DNA from: Mycobacteriales bacterium
Lineage (GTDB): Bacteria; Actinomycetota; Actinomycetes; Mycobacteriales; CADCTP01
Length of the DNA stretch: 40,935 nucleotides
NCBI GenBank assembly: GCA_035995165.1
Contig: DASYKU010000129.1
Location: forward strand, 1-40,935
Reading direction: 5' to 3'
Shown here: one piece after another, positions 31,724 through 40,285 of the stretch
Layout of the letters: the number at the start of each line of letters is the position of its first letter
Numbering within the stretch: the first letter of the stretch is position 1
Program-made: the position numbers and the translations under genes
The notes under the pieces: model-generated
Database searches by the model: none
What the model was told of the DNA's origin: nothing
The model's input: only the letters and a program-made list of their open reading frames with translations

Positions 31724-33271
31724 TTGCTCCAGGCACGCCGCGATCTCCGCCCGGAGCGGGTCACCTCAGCCAGGGGACTTGCCGGCGAGGGTCGCATCGA
31801 CGACCTGCGCGCCGCCGTGGCCGAGCTGCGCGACGATCCTGAGCTGACCGCGGACGAGGGGCTCGAGCTCGGGATGGCGCTGGCCGTCGCGCTGACCAAT
31901 GCCGAGGATTTCGCCGCCGCGCGCGCGGAGCTGGACCGGGTCCGGCCGCTGCTGCCCGAGGTGTCCGCGCTGGCCGCGGCCCAGTTCCACACCTGCGTCG
32001 GCATCTCCGCGGACGGCGAGGGCGATGAGGCGATCGGCAGCATCGTGCTCGCGCTGGCCTCGGTGGAGTCGGTCAGCGAGGCCAGCCGCGACCTGGCCCT
32101 GGTGCTGCGCAACTGCGGCATGCGGCTGGCGATGGAGCAGCTGTTCCCGCTCGCGGTCGAGACGACCCAGCGGGCGGTCGCGGTCGCCGCCGCGGCCGGG
32201 CTGTCGCCGGGTGCCTGGCAGCAGGCGGTCGGCTACGCGATGCTCTGCTGGGCGATGCGGCTGGAGCACCTCGGCCAGGAGGAGGAGGCCCGGGCCCGCT
32301 GGCTGGACGCCGAGAAGCAGCTGTCCGGGGCGCTGGCCGACCCGGAGATGGGGCTGTTGCCCGGCGCGCTGGTCCGGGCCAACCGGGCGCTGGTGCTGGC
32401 CCGCCTCGGCGACGCCCGCGGCGCCCGCCGGTCGCTGGAGCAGTCCCGGGACACTCCGGCCCGGCCGGTCACCTCGCTGCTGCGCCGGCGCCGGCTGCAC
32501 GCGGAGTGCGTCGTACTGGTCGCCGAGGGCCGGCTGGAGGAGGCCCGGCACCTGCTCACCGCGTACTGGCAGGAGGCCTCGGGGCAGCGCACCCCGCCCT
32601 TCGCCGAGGACGGCGCGTTCCTGCTGGCCGCGGTGGCCGAGGAGGACGGGCGGCCGGCCGACGCGCTGCGCTGGTACCGCGAGGTGCACGAGCGCTACGG
32701 CCGGGCCCAGTACGAGGTGTGGGTCAGCCGGGCGGCCGCGGCCCGGCTGCGGGTCGACCAGGAGGCGCTGCTGCGCCGGGCCCAGCAGCTGGAGTACGAC
32801 GCGCTGTCCGACCCGCTGACCGAGGTGCCGAACCGGCGGGCGTTCGACGCGAACCTGCCCCGGCTGGTCGGGGACGCGCAGGCGGCGGGGTCGCCGCTGA
32901 CGCTGGCGATCCTGGACGTGGACCGCTTCAAGCGGGTCAACGACAGCCACGGCCACCTGGTCGGCGACGAGGTGCTGCGGACCGTGGCCCGGCTGCTGAA
33001 GGAGCACATCCGTACGGCCGACCGGTGCGCGCGCTACGGCGGGGACGAGTTCGTGCTCTGCCTGCCGGCCGGGACGCGGGAGGCGGCCGCGGCGGTGGCC
33101 CGGATCGTGCGGGCGGTGGCGACCTACGACTGGGCCGAGGTGGCGGACGGGCTGAGCGTCACCGTGACCGCGGGGCTGGCCGAGCTCGGGGCGGCCGACA
33201 CGGCCAGCACGTTGTTCTGGACCGCGGACCAGAGCCTGCTCGCCGCCAAACGCTCCCGCCCACCCGGCTGA
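31724..33271 (+). CDS. Helical-repeat GGDEF diguanylate cyclase, second of a tandem pair
   Basis: A 515-residue paralogue of the preceding gene with the same plan: an alpha-helical TPR-like N-terminus (~1-350) and a C-terminal GGDEF domain. The active site is complete (LDVDRFKRVNDSHGH, RYGGDEF). Unlike its neighbour it keeps the RxxD inhibitory site (RTAD, five residues before GGDEF), so it should be feedback-inhibited by c-di-GMP. I place the start at TTG 31724, six bases after AAGGAG; a GTG at 31703 lies before that site and has none of its own. Shared helical blocks (GRPADALRWYR, VDQEALLRR) show duplication. It converges on a leftward MFS gene; the 84-base gap is GC-rich with no clear terminator. 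Confidence 0.92.
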   Translation: MLQARRDLRPERVTSARGLAGEGRIDDLRAAVAELRDDPELTADEGLELGMALAVALTNAEDFAAARAELDRVRPLLPEVSALAAAQFHTCVGISADGEGDEAIGSIVLALASVESVSEASRDLALVLRNCGMRLAMEQLFPLAVETTQRAVAVAAAAGLSPGAWQQAVGYAMLCWAMRLEHLGQEEEARARWLDAEKQLSGALADPEMGLLPGALVRANRALVLARLGDARGARRSLEQSRDTPARPVTSLLRRRRLHAECVVLVAEGRLEEARHLLTAYWQEASGQRTPPFAEDGAFLLAAVAEEDGRPADALRWYREVHERYGRAQYEVWVSRAAAARLRVDQEALLRRAQQLEYDALSDPLTEVPNRRAFDANLPRLVGDAQAAGSPLTLAILDVDRFKRVNDSHGHLVGDEVLRTVARLLKEHIRTADRCARYGGDEFVLCLPAGTREAAAAVARIVRAVATYDWAEVADGLSVTVTAGLAELGAADTASTLFWTADQSLLAAKRSRPPG

Positions 33272-33355
33272 GCCGGGCCGCCCCCGACAGCGCTCCGCCG
33301 AGCCGGACGACCGGCCGGGGTCGGGCCGGGTGACCGGCCGGGCCGGGCCGGCGGG

Positions 33356-34651
33356 TCAGGCGGGGATGAAGGCCGGGACGGGGCCGCGGCGGATGCCCTG
33401 GGTGATCAGCGCGGCGACCAGGCAGAGCGCCGCCCCGGACACGAACGCGACCAGGTAGTCGCCGAACTCGGTCCGGACCGCCCCGGCCGCGGACGCGGCG
33501 ACCGCCGCCCCGAGCTGGTGCGCGGCGAAGACCCAGCCGAAGACCACCGTGCCCTTCTCCCGGCCGAACAGCTCGTGGCAGAGCGCGACCGTCGGCGGCA
33601 CCGTGGCGACCCAGTCCAGGCCGTACACGACGACGAAGCCGACCAGGCCGAGCCCGCCGCCGGCCAGCGCCGGGGCCAGCACGAGCAGGGAGACCCCGCG
33701 CAGCCCGTAGTACCAGAGCAGCAGCCGGCGCGGGTCCATCCGGTCGGTGAGCCAGCCGGAGCCGAGCGTGCCGGCGATGTCGAAGACGCCGACGAGCGCG
33801 AGCAGCCCGGCCGCGGTGGTCTCGGACAGCCCGTGGTCGTGCGCGGCCGGGATGAGGTGGGTGCCGATCAGGCCGTTGGTGGTGGCTCCGCAGATCGCGA
33901 ACGACCCGGCCAGCAGCCAGAACGCCGGCACCCGGGCCGCCTCCCGCAGCACCCGCAGCGCCGTGCCGACCGGGTTCGGCGGCGCGACCGGCGGCGCGAT
34001 CGGGGTGTCCTCGGGCGCCCCGTACGGCCGGAGGCCCACGTCGGCGGGCGAGTTGCGCAGGAACGCCAGCACCAGCGGCATGACCAGCAGCGCGCCGCCG
34101 GTGACGACGACCGAGGACCAGCGCCAGCCCGGTCCCTCGGCCAGCCAGGCCAGCAGCGGCAGGAAGACGAGCTGCCCGGTGGCGGCGGCCGCGGTGAGCG
34201 CACCGACGACCAGCCCGCGCCGGGCCACGAACCAGCGGGTCGCGACCGCGGCCGCGAGCACGTTGGCCATCGCGCCGGTGCCGAGCCCGACCACGACGCC
34301 CCAGAGCAGCACCAGCTGCCAGGACGCGGTCATCCAGACGGTCAGCCCGGAGCCGGCCGCGACCAGCCCGAGCCCGGCCAGCACGACCCGGCGGATCCCG
34401 AACCGGTTCATCGCCGCGGCCGCGAACGGCCCGGCCAGCCCGAACAGCACCAGGTTGACCGAGACCGCGGCGGAGATGACCGTCCGGCTCCAGCCGAACT
34501 CGTCCTGCAGCGGCACGATCAGCACGCCCGGCGTGGACCGGAACCCGGACGCCCCGAGCAGGGTGAGGAAGGTGACCGCGGCGACGATCCAGGCCAGGTG
34601 CGGGCCGCGCCGGCGCGGGACGACGATCGGGGCCGCCAGTTCTGAGCTCAC
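33356..34651 (-). CDS. MFS transporter, monocarboxylate/oxalate-formate-like
   Basis: A 431-residue major facilitator with 12 predicted helices. The segments FGWSRTVISAAVSVNLVLFGLAGPFAAA and MNRFGIRRVVLAG are typical of the monocarboxylate porter and oxalate/formate antiporter branch, and ATRWFVARRGLVVG matches helix 4-5 of that branch. The second half has GSGWLTDRMDPRRLLLWYYGLRG. The substrate is unknown, most likely a small organic acid or drug. The start is GTG 34651. It is divergent from an HxlR regulator with 53 bases between the start codons, so it is the likely target of that regulator. Confidence 0.9.
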   Translation of the reverse strand: MSSELAAPIVVPRRRGPHLAWIVAAVTFLTLLGASGFRSTPGVLIVPLQDEFGWSRTVISAAVSVNLVLFGLAGPFAAAAMNRFGIRRVVLAGLGLVAAGSGLTVWMTASWQLVLLWGVVVGLGTGAMANVLAAAVATRWFVARRGLVVGALTAAAATGQLVFLPLLAWLAEGPGWRWSSVVVTGGALLVMPLVLAFLRNSPADVGLRPYGAPEDTPIAPPVAPPNPVGTALRVLREAARVPAFWLLAGSFAICGATTNGLIGTHLIPAAHDHGLSETTAAGLLALVGVFDIAGTLGSGWLTDRMDPRRLLLWYYGLRGVSLLVLAPALAGGGLGLVGFVVVYGLDWVATVPPTVALCHELFGREKGTVVFGWVFAAHQLGAAVAASAAGAVRTEFGDYLVAFVSGAALCLVAALITQGIRRGPVPAFIPA

Positions 34652-34704
34652 AAGCCGAGAGCGTATGTTGAGTCAGTTCGAAAATGCAACGGAGGAGGTC
34701 CGCT
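34652..34704. promoter_or_regulatory. Divergent MFS/HxlR control region
   Basis: This 53-base gap must hold both promoters and any operator. It is locally AT-rich around 34663-34687 (TATGTTGAGTCAGTTCGAAAATGCAAC). GTTG at its left and CAAC at its right form a loose outer inverted repeat, a candidate regulator site. GGAGGAGG at 34691-34698 is the ribosome-binding site of the HxlR gene. Confidence 0.4.
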
Positions 34705-35130
34705 GTGCGCGACAGGGACGGCTGCCCGGCAGCGGCCGCGCTGGACGTGGTCGGTGAGCGCTGGTCGCTGCTGATCCTGCGGGAACTGTTCTACGGCGTG
34801 CACCGCTTCGACCGGATCGTCGAGCGCACCGGCGCCCCCCGCAACATCCTCACCACCCGGCTGCGGCGCCTGGAGGCGGGCGGGGTGATCGAGCGCCGGC
34901 AGTACCAGGAGTCCCCGGCCCGCTTCGACTACCACCTGACCGGGTCCGGCCGGACGCTGCTGCCGGTCGTGCTGGCGCTGATGGACTGGGGCAACGACCA
35001 CCTCGTCCGGGAGCCGAAGCAGATGCGGCACTCCTGCGGGTCGGCCCTGAAGCCGGTCACGGTCTGCGCCGACTGCGGCGCGGAGCCGCACGCCGAGGAT
35101 GTCACCGCGCCCTGGGTGCGTTCGGACTAG
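34705..35130 (+). CDS. HxlR-family transcriptional regulator with C-terminal cysteine motif
   Basis: A 141-residue winged-helix regulator of the HxlR family. It has the conserved N-terminal cysteine (Cys7 in GCPAAAALDVVGERWSLLILREL), which is redox- or electrophile-sensitive in several members, and a recognition helix (GAPRNILTTRLRRLEAGGVI). The C-terminal ~35 residues add three cysteines (RHSCGSALKPVTVCADCG), perhaps a small metal site. GTG 34705 is preferred: GGAGGAGG ends six bases before it. An ATG at 34684 precedes that site. Probably controls the divergent MFS gene. Confidence 0.93.
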   Translation: MRDRDGCPAAAALDVVGERWSLLILRELFYGVHRFDRIVERTGAPRNILTTRLRRLEAGGVIERRQYQESPARFDYHLTGSGRTLLPVVLALMDWGNDHLVREPKQMRHSCGSALKPVTVCADCGAEPHAEDVTAPWVRSD

Positions 35131-35201
35131 CCCGGGTGGGTACACCTGGCTCATAACGACCGCCGTGTCCGGGTCGAACCGGGCCGAGGAGTGTGTCATT
35201 C

Positions 35202-36755
35202 ATGAGCGTGCACCGTCGGACGCGCATCCTGCTCCTGCTCACCCTGCTCGTGGTCCCGTTGCTCGTCGTCCCGCTCGCCGGGGCGGCCGGTGCGGCCCCG
35301 GCCCGGCCGAGCGACCGGCAGACCCTGCTCGGCTACACCCGCGATACCTGGAAGTCGATGGTCGCGCTGACCGACCCGGCCACCGGGCTGCCCTCGGACA
35401 ACATGACCGGCTCGGTCACCGCACCCGTCCGGGCCGGGTTCACCAGCCCGACGAACATCGGCGGCTACCTCTGGTCGACGGTCGTCGCCCGGGACACCGG
35501 CATCATCAGCCGCCAGGAGGCGCTGGCCCGGCTGAGCCGGACGCTGCGCACGCTGTCCACCATGGACCGGAACGGCCCCAGCGGCATGTTCTACAACTGG
35601 TACTCGCCCTCCACCGGCGCCAAGCTGCTGATCTTCCCGCCGGACGGCAGCGTCCTGCACCCGTTCCTGTCCACTGTGGACAACGGCTGGCTGGCCACCG
35701 CGCTGATGGTGGTCGCGCGGGCGGAGCCGCGGCTGGCCCGGCAGGCCGACGCGGTGCTGAAGCCGATGGACTTCGGGTTCTTCTACAACCCGGCCTCGGC
35801 CCACGACGGCATCGACGCGGGCTACAACCGCGGCGGGTTCTGGGACGAGGACCCGGGCGGCTGCACGGTGGTCGACAACTACCGGCACGTCGGCCCGGAC
35901 GTCTGGTACACCTGCAACTCCTACGACACCGCGATCACCGAGGCCCGCATCGCCCTGTACGTCGGCATCGCCCGCGGCCAGATCCCGGCCAAGGCGTACT
36001 TCGCGACCAACCGCACCTTCCCCGCGAGCTGCGACTTCTCCTTCCAGGAGCAGCAGCCGGTCGGCACCATGAAGACCTACGACGGGATCCCGGTGTTCGA
36101 GGGCGCGTACAAGTACCGCGGCTTCCAGGTCGTGCCGAGCTGGGGCGGCGACATGTTCGAGGCGCTGATGCCGGACCTGTTCGTGCCGGAGGCGGCGTGG
36201 GGTCCGCGCAGCTGGGCGGTCAACCACCCGCTCACCGTCCGGGCTCAGATCGAGCACGGGCTGGACGAGGCCGGCTACGGCTACTGGGGCTTCTCGCCGG
36301 CCAGCAACCCGGCCGGCGGCTACTCCACCTGGGGCGTCGAGGCCGTCGGCATGAACCCCGAGGGCTACTACTCCGACGAGGAGTCGACCAACCTCGACCT
36401 CGGCTTCGGCGACTGCCGGCCGGCCACCAACCCGGACCCGGCGTACGGGGACGGGGTCGTGACGCCGCACGCGGTCTTCCTGTCCCTGCCGTACGCGAAG
36501 AGCGCGGCGCTGGCCAACCTGGCCAAGCTGCGGGCGAACTTCGACGTGTACGGCGACGGCGGCTTCTACGACGCGGTGGCCGTTCGCTCCGGACGGGTGG
36601 CGCGGACGTACCTGTCGCTGGACCAGTCGATGGTGATGGCCCAGCTCGGCAACGTGCTGACCGGGGACCTGCACCGCGACTTCGCGGGCTACGGGCAGAA
36701 CGAGCGGCGGCTGCGGCCGACGATCTCCCAGGAGGTCTTCTCCGCGCACGCGTGA
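35202..36755 (+). CDS. Secreted glucoamylase-like (PF10091/DUF3131-type) protein
   Basis: A 517-residue exported protein. A Sec signal peptide (HRRTRILLLLTLLVVPLLVV, cleavage probably near AGAAGAAPA) leads into an (alpha/alpha)6-type domain. Motifs resemble the PF10091 glucoamylase-like group, which includes GH144 beta-1,2-glucanases: TSPTNIGGYLWSTVVARD, TMDRNGPSGMFYNWYSP, VDNGWLATALMVV, PSWGGDMFEALMPDLFVPE and YGYWGFSPASNPAGGYSTWGVEAVG. The substrate polymer is not predictable. ATG 35202 is chosen, with GAGGAG ten bases upstream. A strong GC hairpin follows the stop. Confidence 0.85.
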   Translation: MSVHRRTRILLLLTLLVVPLLVVPLAGAAGAAPARPSDRQTLLGYTRDTWKSMVALTDPATGLPSDNMTGSVTAPVRAGFTSPTNIGGYLWSTVVARDTGIISRQEALARLSRTLRTLSTMDRNGPSGMFYNWYSPSTGAKLLIFPPDGSVLHPFLSTVDNGWLATALMVVARAEPRLARQADAVLKPMDFGFFYNPASAHDGIDAGYNRGGFWDEDPGGCTVVDNYRHVGPDVWYTCNSYDTAITEARIALYVGIARGQIPAKAYFATNRTFPASCDFSFQEQQPVGTMKTYDGIPVFEGAYKYRGFQVVPSWGGDMFEALMPDLFVPEAAWGPRSWAVNHPLTVRAQIEHGLDEAGYGYWGFSPASNPAGGYSTWGVEAVGMNPEGYYSDEESTNLDLGFGDCRPATNPDPAYGDGVVTPHAVFLSLPYAKSAALANLAKLRANFDVYGDGGFYDAVAVRSGRVARTYLSLDQSMVMAQLGNVLTGDLHRDFAGYGQNERRLRPTISQEVFSAHA

Positions 36756-36763
36756 CCGGATGA

Positions 36764-36794
36764 CCGGGCCGGGGCCCCGGAGGCCCCGGCCCGG
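36764..36794 (+). terminator. GC-rich hairpin after the glucoamylase-like gene
   Basis: A 13-bp perfect stem (36764-36776 with 36782-36794) and a 5-base loop start eight bases after the stop. There is no T-tract, as is common for actinobacterial terminators. The right arm is the start of a 29-bp direct repeat. Confidence 0.6.
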
Positions 36795-36844
36795 CCGGAA
36801 CAGCCCGACCCTGTCGGAGGCCCCGGCCCGGCCGGAACAGCCCG
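36779..36844. repeat. 29-bp direct repeat between glucoamylase-like gene and MFS gene
   Basis: The 29 bases 36779-36807 recur exactly at 36816-36844 (period 37), separated by ACCCTGTC. The unit is G/C-only apart from AA and single A positions and begins GGAGGCCCCGGCCCGG. Its first part forms the right arm of the upstream hairpin, so a second copy could give an alternative stem. Confidence 0.85.
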
Positions 36845-36869
36845 GTGGCGGGCGGGGTTGCCGCCGGAC

Positions 36870-38069
36870 ATGGAGCCGACCGCGACCCGCCCGCGCACGC
36901 TGGCACCGGGGGTGGCGTTCGTGCTGGTCGGCGTCGTGCTCGGCGCGGTGCTGTTCGCCGCGAGCGCGCCGTCCCCGCTCTACCCGGTCTACGCCCAGCG
37001 CTTCGACTTCTCCCCGACCACCCTCACCGCGATCTTCGCCGTGTACGCCTTCGCGCTGATCGTGACGCTGCTGCTGACCGGCTCGCTGTCCGACCGGGTC
37101 GGCCGCCGGCCGGTGCTGCTCGTCTCGCTGCTGGTGCTCGCGGCCGCGATGGCGGTGTTCGTGGTCGCCGACGGTGTGGGCTGGCTGTTCGTGGCCCGGA
37201 TCCTGCAGGGGCTCGGCACCGGCGTAGCCACCGGCACGCTGTCCGCGGTGCTGCTGGACCTGCAGCCGCGGCCGGGCACCGGCTCGACGGTCAGCGCGGT
37301 CGGCCCGTCCTTCGGGCTGGCGGTCGGCGCGCTGGCCACCGGCGCGCTCGTGCAGTACGGGCCGGCGCCGCGGCAGCTGGTGTTCTGGCTGCTGCTGGCG
37401 GTGTTCCTGCTGTCCGCGGCGGCGCTGGCGGTGGTGCCGGAGACCGTGGCGCCCCGGCCGGGTTGGCGGCAGGACCTGCGGCCGCGGGTCGGGGTGCCGG
37501 CCGCGGCCCGCGCGACGTTCGTGGCGGTGGCCCCGATGGTGGTCGCCGGCTGGGCGTTCACCGGCTTCTACCTCTCCCTCGGCTCGTCGCTGACCGCGGA
37601 CCTGACCGGCGACAGCGACCGGCTGGTGGCCGCGTTGCCGCTGGCGGCGCTGTTCGGGGCGGCCGGGATCGCCTCGCTGCTCACCCCGCGCTGGACGGCC
37701 GAGCGGGCCGTCCTGATCGGCGCGCCGCTGTTCGTGGTCGGCGTCGGGCTGACGATCGCCGGGATCGCGGCCGACTCGTTCTGGCTCTACCTGGTCGGCA
37801 GCGTGGTCGGCGGGTTGGGCTTCGGGCCCTCGTTCGCCGGGTCGCTGCGGGCGCTGGCGCCGCTGGTCGAGCCGGCCGAGCGGGGCCGGCTGCTCACCGC
37901 TGTGTACGTGACGGCGTACCTGGGCTTCAGCGCGCCGGCCCTGGTCGCCGGGCTCCTCACTACGCACCTCGGCCTGCGCCCGACCGCGGACGCGTACGCC
38001 GCGGTCGTCATCGTGCTCGCCCTCGGCGCCACCGCCGCGTACGCGGTGACCCGGCGTCGGGCAGAGTGA
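36870..38069 (+). CDS. MFS transporter, drug-efflux type
   Basis: A 399-residue major facilitator with about 12 helices. The loop 2-3 motif is GSLSDRVGRRPVLLVSLLVL, with SAPSPLYPVYAQRFDFSPTTLTAIFAVYA at helix 1-2 as in actinobacterial drug/proton antiporters. ILQGLGTGVATGTLSAVLLDL is the helix-4 equivalent, and VVGGLGFGPSFAGSLRALAPL lies in the second half. Start ATG 36870 has only a weak purine stretch upstream; a TTG four codons earlier is an alternative. It ends four bases before the first epoxide hydrolase, so the three rightward genes are probably one operon. The substrate is unknown. Confidence 0.9.
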   Translation: MEPTATRPRTLAPGVAFVLVGVVLGAVLFAASAPSPLYPVYAQRFDFSPTTLTAIFAVYAFALIVTLLLTGSLSDRVGRRPVLLVSLLVLAAAMAVFVVADGVGWLFVARILQGLGTGVATGTLSAVLLDLQPRPGTGSTVSAVGPSFGLAVGALATGALVQYGPAPRQLVFWLLLAVFLLSAAALAVVPETVAPRPGWRQDLRPRVGVPAAARATFVAVAPMVVAGWAFTGFYLSLGSSLTADLTGDSDRLVAALPLAALFGAAGIASLLTPRWTAERAVLIGAPLFVVGVGLTIAGIAADSFWLYLVGSVVGGLGFGPSFAGSLRALAPLVEPAERGRLLTAVYVTAYLGFSAPALVAGLLTTHLGLRPTADAYAAVVIVLALGATAAYAVTRRRAE

Positions 38070-38073
38070 CCGC

Positions 38074-39150
38074 GTGCCGCCCTTCAGGATCGACGTGCCC
38101 GAGCCCGTGCTGGACGACCTGCGGGACCGGCTGACCCGCACCCGGTGGCCGGTCCCCGTGCGCGGGGTCGGCTGGGACCGCGGCACGGATCCCGGCTACC
38201 TGCACCACCTCGTCGAGTACTGGCGGGACGGGTACGACTGGCGGGCTCAGGAGACGGCGCTCAACGAGCTGTCCCACCACAAGGCCGACGGGCTGCACTT
38301 CGTGCACCAGCGGGCGGCGGACCCGGACGCGCCGGTGCTGCTGCTCCTGCACGGCTGGCCGGACTCGTTCCTGCGCTTCCGCCGGGTGCTGCCGCTGCTG
38401 ACCGACTTCCACGTGGTGGTGCCGTCACTGCCCGGCTACGGTTTCTCCGACCCGCCGACCGAACCCGGGCACGTCAGCCGGACCGCGATGGCGCAACGGA
38501 TGGCCGGCCTGATGGCGTCGCTCGGCCACGACCGGTATTTCCTGTCCGGCGGGGACATCGGCAGCGGCACCGCCGAGGCGCTGGCCGCCGCGCACCCGGA
38601 CCGGGTGGCCGGGCTGCACCTCACCGACCTGCCGCTCTGGCACCTGACCGGGCTCGATCCGGCCGCGTCGAGCGAGGCCGAGCGGGACTACCTGGCCGCC
38701 GCGGCGGACTGGCAGCGCCGCGAGGGCGCCTACCTGCAGCTCCAGGCGACCAAGCCGATGACCGCCGCGTACGGGCTGACCGACTCCCCGGCCGGGCTGG
38801 CGGCCTGGATCGTGGAGAAGCTGCGGGCCTGGAGCGACGACTTCAGCGCCACGTTCCCGCCGGACGAGGTCCTCACCCACGTCACCCTCTACTGGGTCAC
38901 CGGCACGATCGGCTCCTCGTTCGGTCCGTACGCGGAGCGGGAGACGGCGGCGCCGCACGGCCGGGTGACGGTGCCGGCCGCGGTGTCGCAGTTCCCGGCC
39001 GACACGCTCCGGGCGCCCCGGGAGTACGCGGAGCGGTTCCTGGACGTCCGGCAGTGGCGCGAGCACGAGCGCGGTGGCCACTTCGCCGCGCTGGAGGTCC
39101 CCGGCCTGTTCGCCGAGGATCTCCACGCGTTTCTGGCGGACCTCCGGTAG
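38074..39150 (+). CDS. Epoxide hydrolase (EHN-type alpha/beta hydrolase), copy 1
   Basis: A 358-residue alpha/beta hydrolase with the N-terminal EHN extension of microsomal-type epoxide hydrolases (FRIDVPEPVLDDLRDRL, TDPGYLHHLVEYWRDGYDWR). The oxyanion motif is LLHGWPDSFLRFRRVLPLL. The nucleophile is Asp161 in SGGDIGSGTAE, and the catalytic histidine is in RGGHFAALEVP. It would open epoxides to diols; the natural substrate is unknown. GTG 38074 starts four bases after the MFS stop. A close paralogue follows 49 bases downstream. Confidence 0.93.
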   Translation: MPPFRIDVPEPVLDDLRDRLTRTRWPVPVRGVGWDRGTDPGYLHHLVEYWRDGYDWRAQETALNELSHHKADGLHFVHQRAADPDAPVLLLLHGWPDSFLRFRRVLPLLTDFHVVVPSLPGYGFSDPPTEPGHVSRTAMAQRMAGLMASLGHDRYFLSGGDIGSGTAEALAAAHPDRVAGLHLTDLPLWHLTGLDPAASSEAERDYLAAAADWQRREGAYLQLQATKPMTAAYGLTDSPAGLAAWIVEKLRAWSDDFSATFPPDEVLTHVTLYWVTGTIGSSFGPYAERETAAPHGRVTVPAAVSQFPADTLRAPREYAERFLDVRQWREHERGGHFAALEVPGLFAEDLHAFLADLR

Positions 39151-39199
39151 CGCAAGCTGGAGGATCTGGCGGCCCCCGGAACCGGGCATAGTCGACGTC

Positions 39200-40285
39200 A
39201 TGGAGCCGTTCACGATCGACGTGCCGGAGACCGTGCTGGACGACCTGCGGGAGCGCCTGACGCGGACCCGATGGCCGGTCGCGGTGGCCGGGGTCGGCTG
39301 GGACCGCGGCACCGACTCCGACTACCTGCACCAGCTCGTCGAGCACTGGCGGGACGGCTACGACTGGCGGGCGCAGGAGGCCGAGCTCAACAAGCTGCCC
39401 CAGTACAAGCACGACGGCCTGCACTTCGTGTATCAGCCGGCGGTGGACCAGGACGCGCCGGTGCTGCTGCTGCTGCACGGCTGGCCGGACTCGTTCCTGC
39501 GCTTCCGCCGCGTGCTTCCGCTGCTCACCGACTTCCACGTCGTGGTGCCGTCGCTGCCCGGCTTCGGCTTCTCCGACGCCCCGACCGAGCCGGGCCGGTC
39601 GACCCCGACGGCGATGGCCGGGCGGCTCGCGGACCTGATGGCCGAGCTCGGGCACGACCGCTACCTGGTCTCCGGCGGCGACGTCGGCAGCGGCACCGCC
39701 GAGATCATGGCCCGGACGCACCCGGACCGGGTCGCCGGGCTGCACCTGACCGACCTGCCGATCTGGCATCTGCTCGGCGCCGACCCGGCCTCGCTGAGCG
39801 GGGCCGAGCAGGGCTACATGGCCGCGGGCATGGAGTGGATGCAGCGCGAGGGCGCGTACGTGCAGCTGCAGTCGACCAAGCCGATGACCGCCGCGTACGG
39901 GCTGACCGACTCGCCGGCCGGGCTGGCGGCCTGGATCGTGGAGAAGCTGCGGGCCTGGACCGAGGACTTCGACGCCACGTTCCCGCCGGACGAGGTCCTC
40001 ACCCACGTCACGCTCTACTGGGTCACCGGCACGATCGGCTCCTCCTTCGGCTCGTACGCGGAGCAGGACGGCCCGCCGGACTCCACCAAGCTGGCGGTGC
40101 CGACCGCGGTGTCGAACTTCCCGGGCGACCTGTTCGAGGGGCCGCGCGAGTACGCCGACCGGTTCTGGAACGTCCAGCAGTGGCGCACGCACGACCGCGG
40201 CGGCCACTTCGCCGCGCTGGAGGTCCCCGACCTGTTCGCCGAGGACCTCCGCGCGTTCTCAGCGAGTGTGGTGGACGGGAGCTAG
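39200..40285 (+). CDS. Epoxide hydrolase (EHN-type alpha/beta hydrolase), copy 2
   Basis: A 361-residue tandem duplicate of the preceding gene. The first 170 residues align without gaps, with Asp161 again the nucleophile (SGGDVGSGTAE) and the histidine in RGGHFAALEVP. Differences cluster in the cap and C-terminal regions (GSYAEQDGPPDSTKL versus GPYAERETAAPHGRV), which may alter substrate choice. The ATG at 39200 has no ribosome-binding site; CATAGT lies seven bases before it, a possible imperfect -10. The last 27 bases overlap the convergent monooxygenase gene. Confidence 0.93.
   Translation: MEPFTIDVPETVLDDLRERLTRTRWPVAVAGVGWDRGTDSDYLHQLVEHWRDGYDWRAQEAELNKLPQYKHDGLHFVYQPAVDQDAPVLLLLHGWPDSFLRFRRVLPLLTDFHVVVPSLPGFGFSDAPTEPGRSTPTAMAGRLADLMAELGHDRYLVSGGDVGSGTAEIMARTHPDRVAGLHLTDLPIWHLLGADPASLSGAEQGYMAAGMEWMQREGAYVQLQSTKPMTAAYGLTDSPAGLAAWIVEKLRAWTEDFDATFPPDEVLTHVTLYWVTGTIGSSFGSYAEQDGPPDSTKLAVPTAVSNFPGDLFEGPREYADRFWNVQQWRTHDRGGHFAALEVPDLFAEDLRAFSASVVDGS

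Noticed and set aside
35196-38186. 996-codon leftward frame opposite the glucoamylase-like and MFS genes
   Set aside because: Antisense shadow of recognised genes with His/Arg/Gln-rich low-complexity translation.
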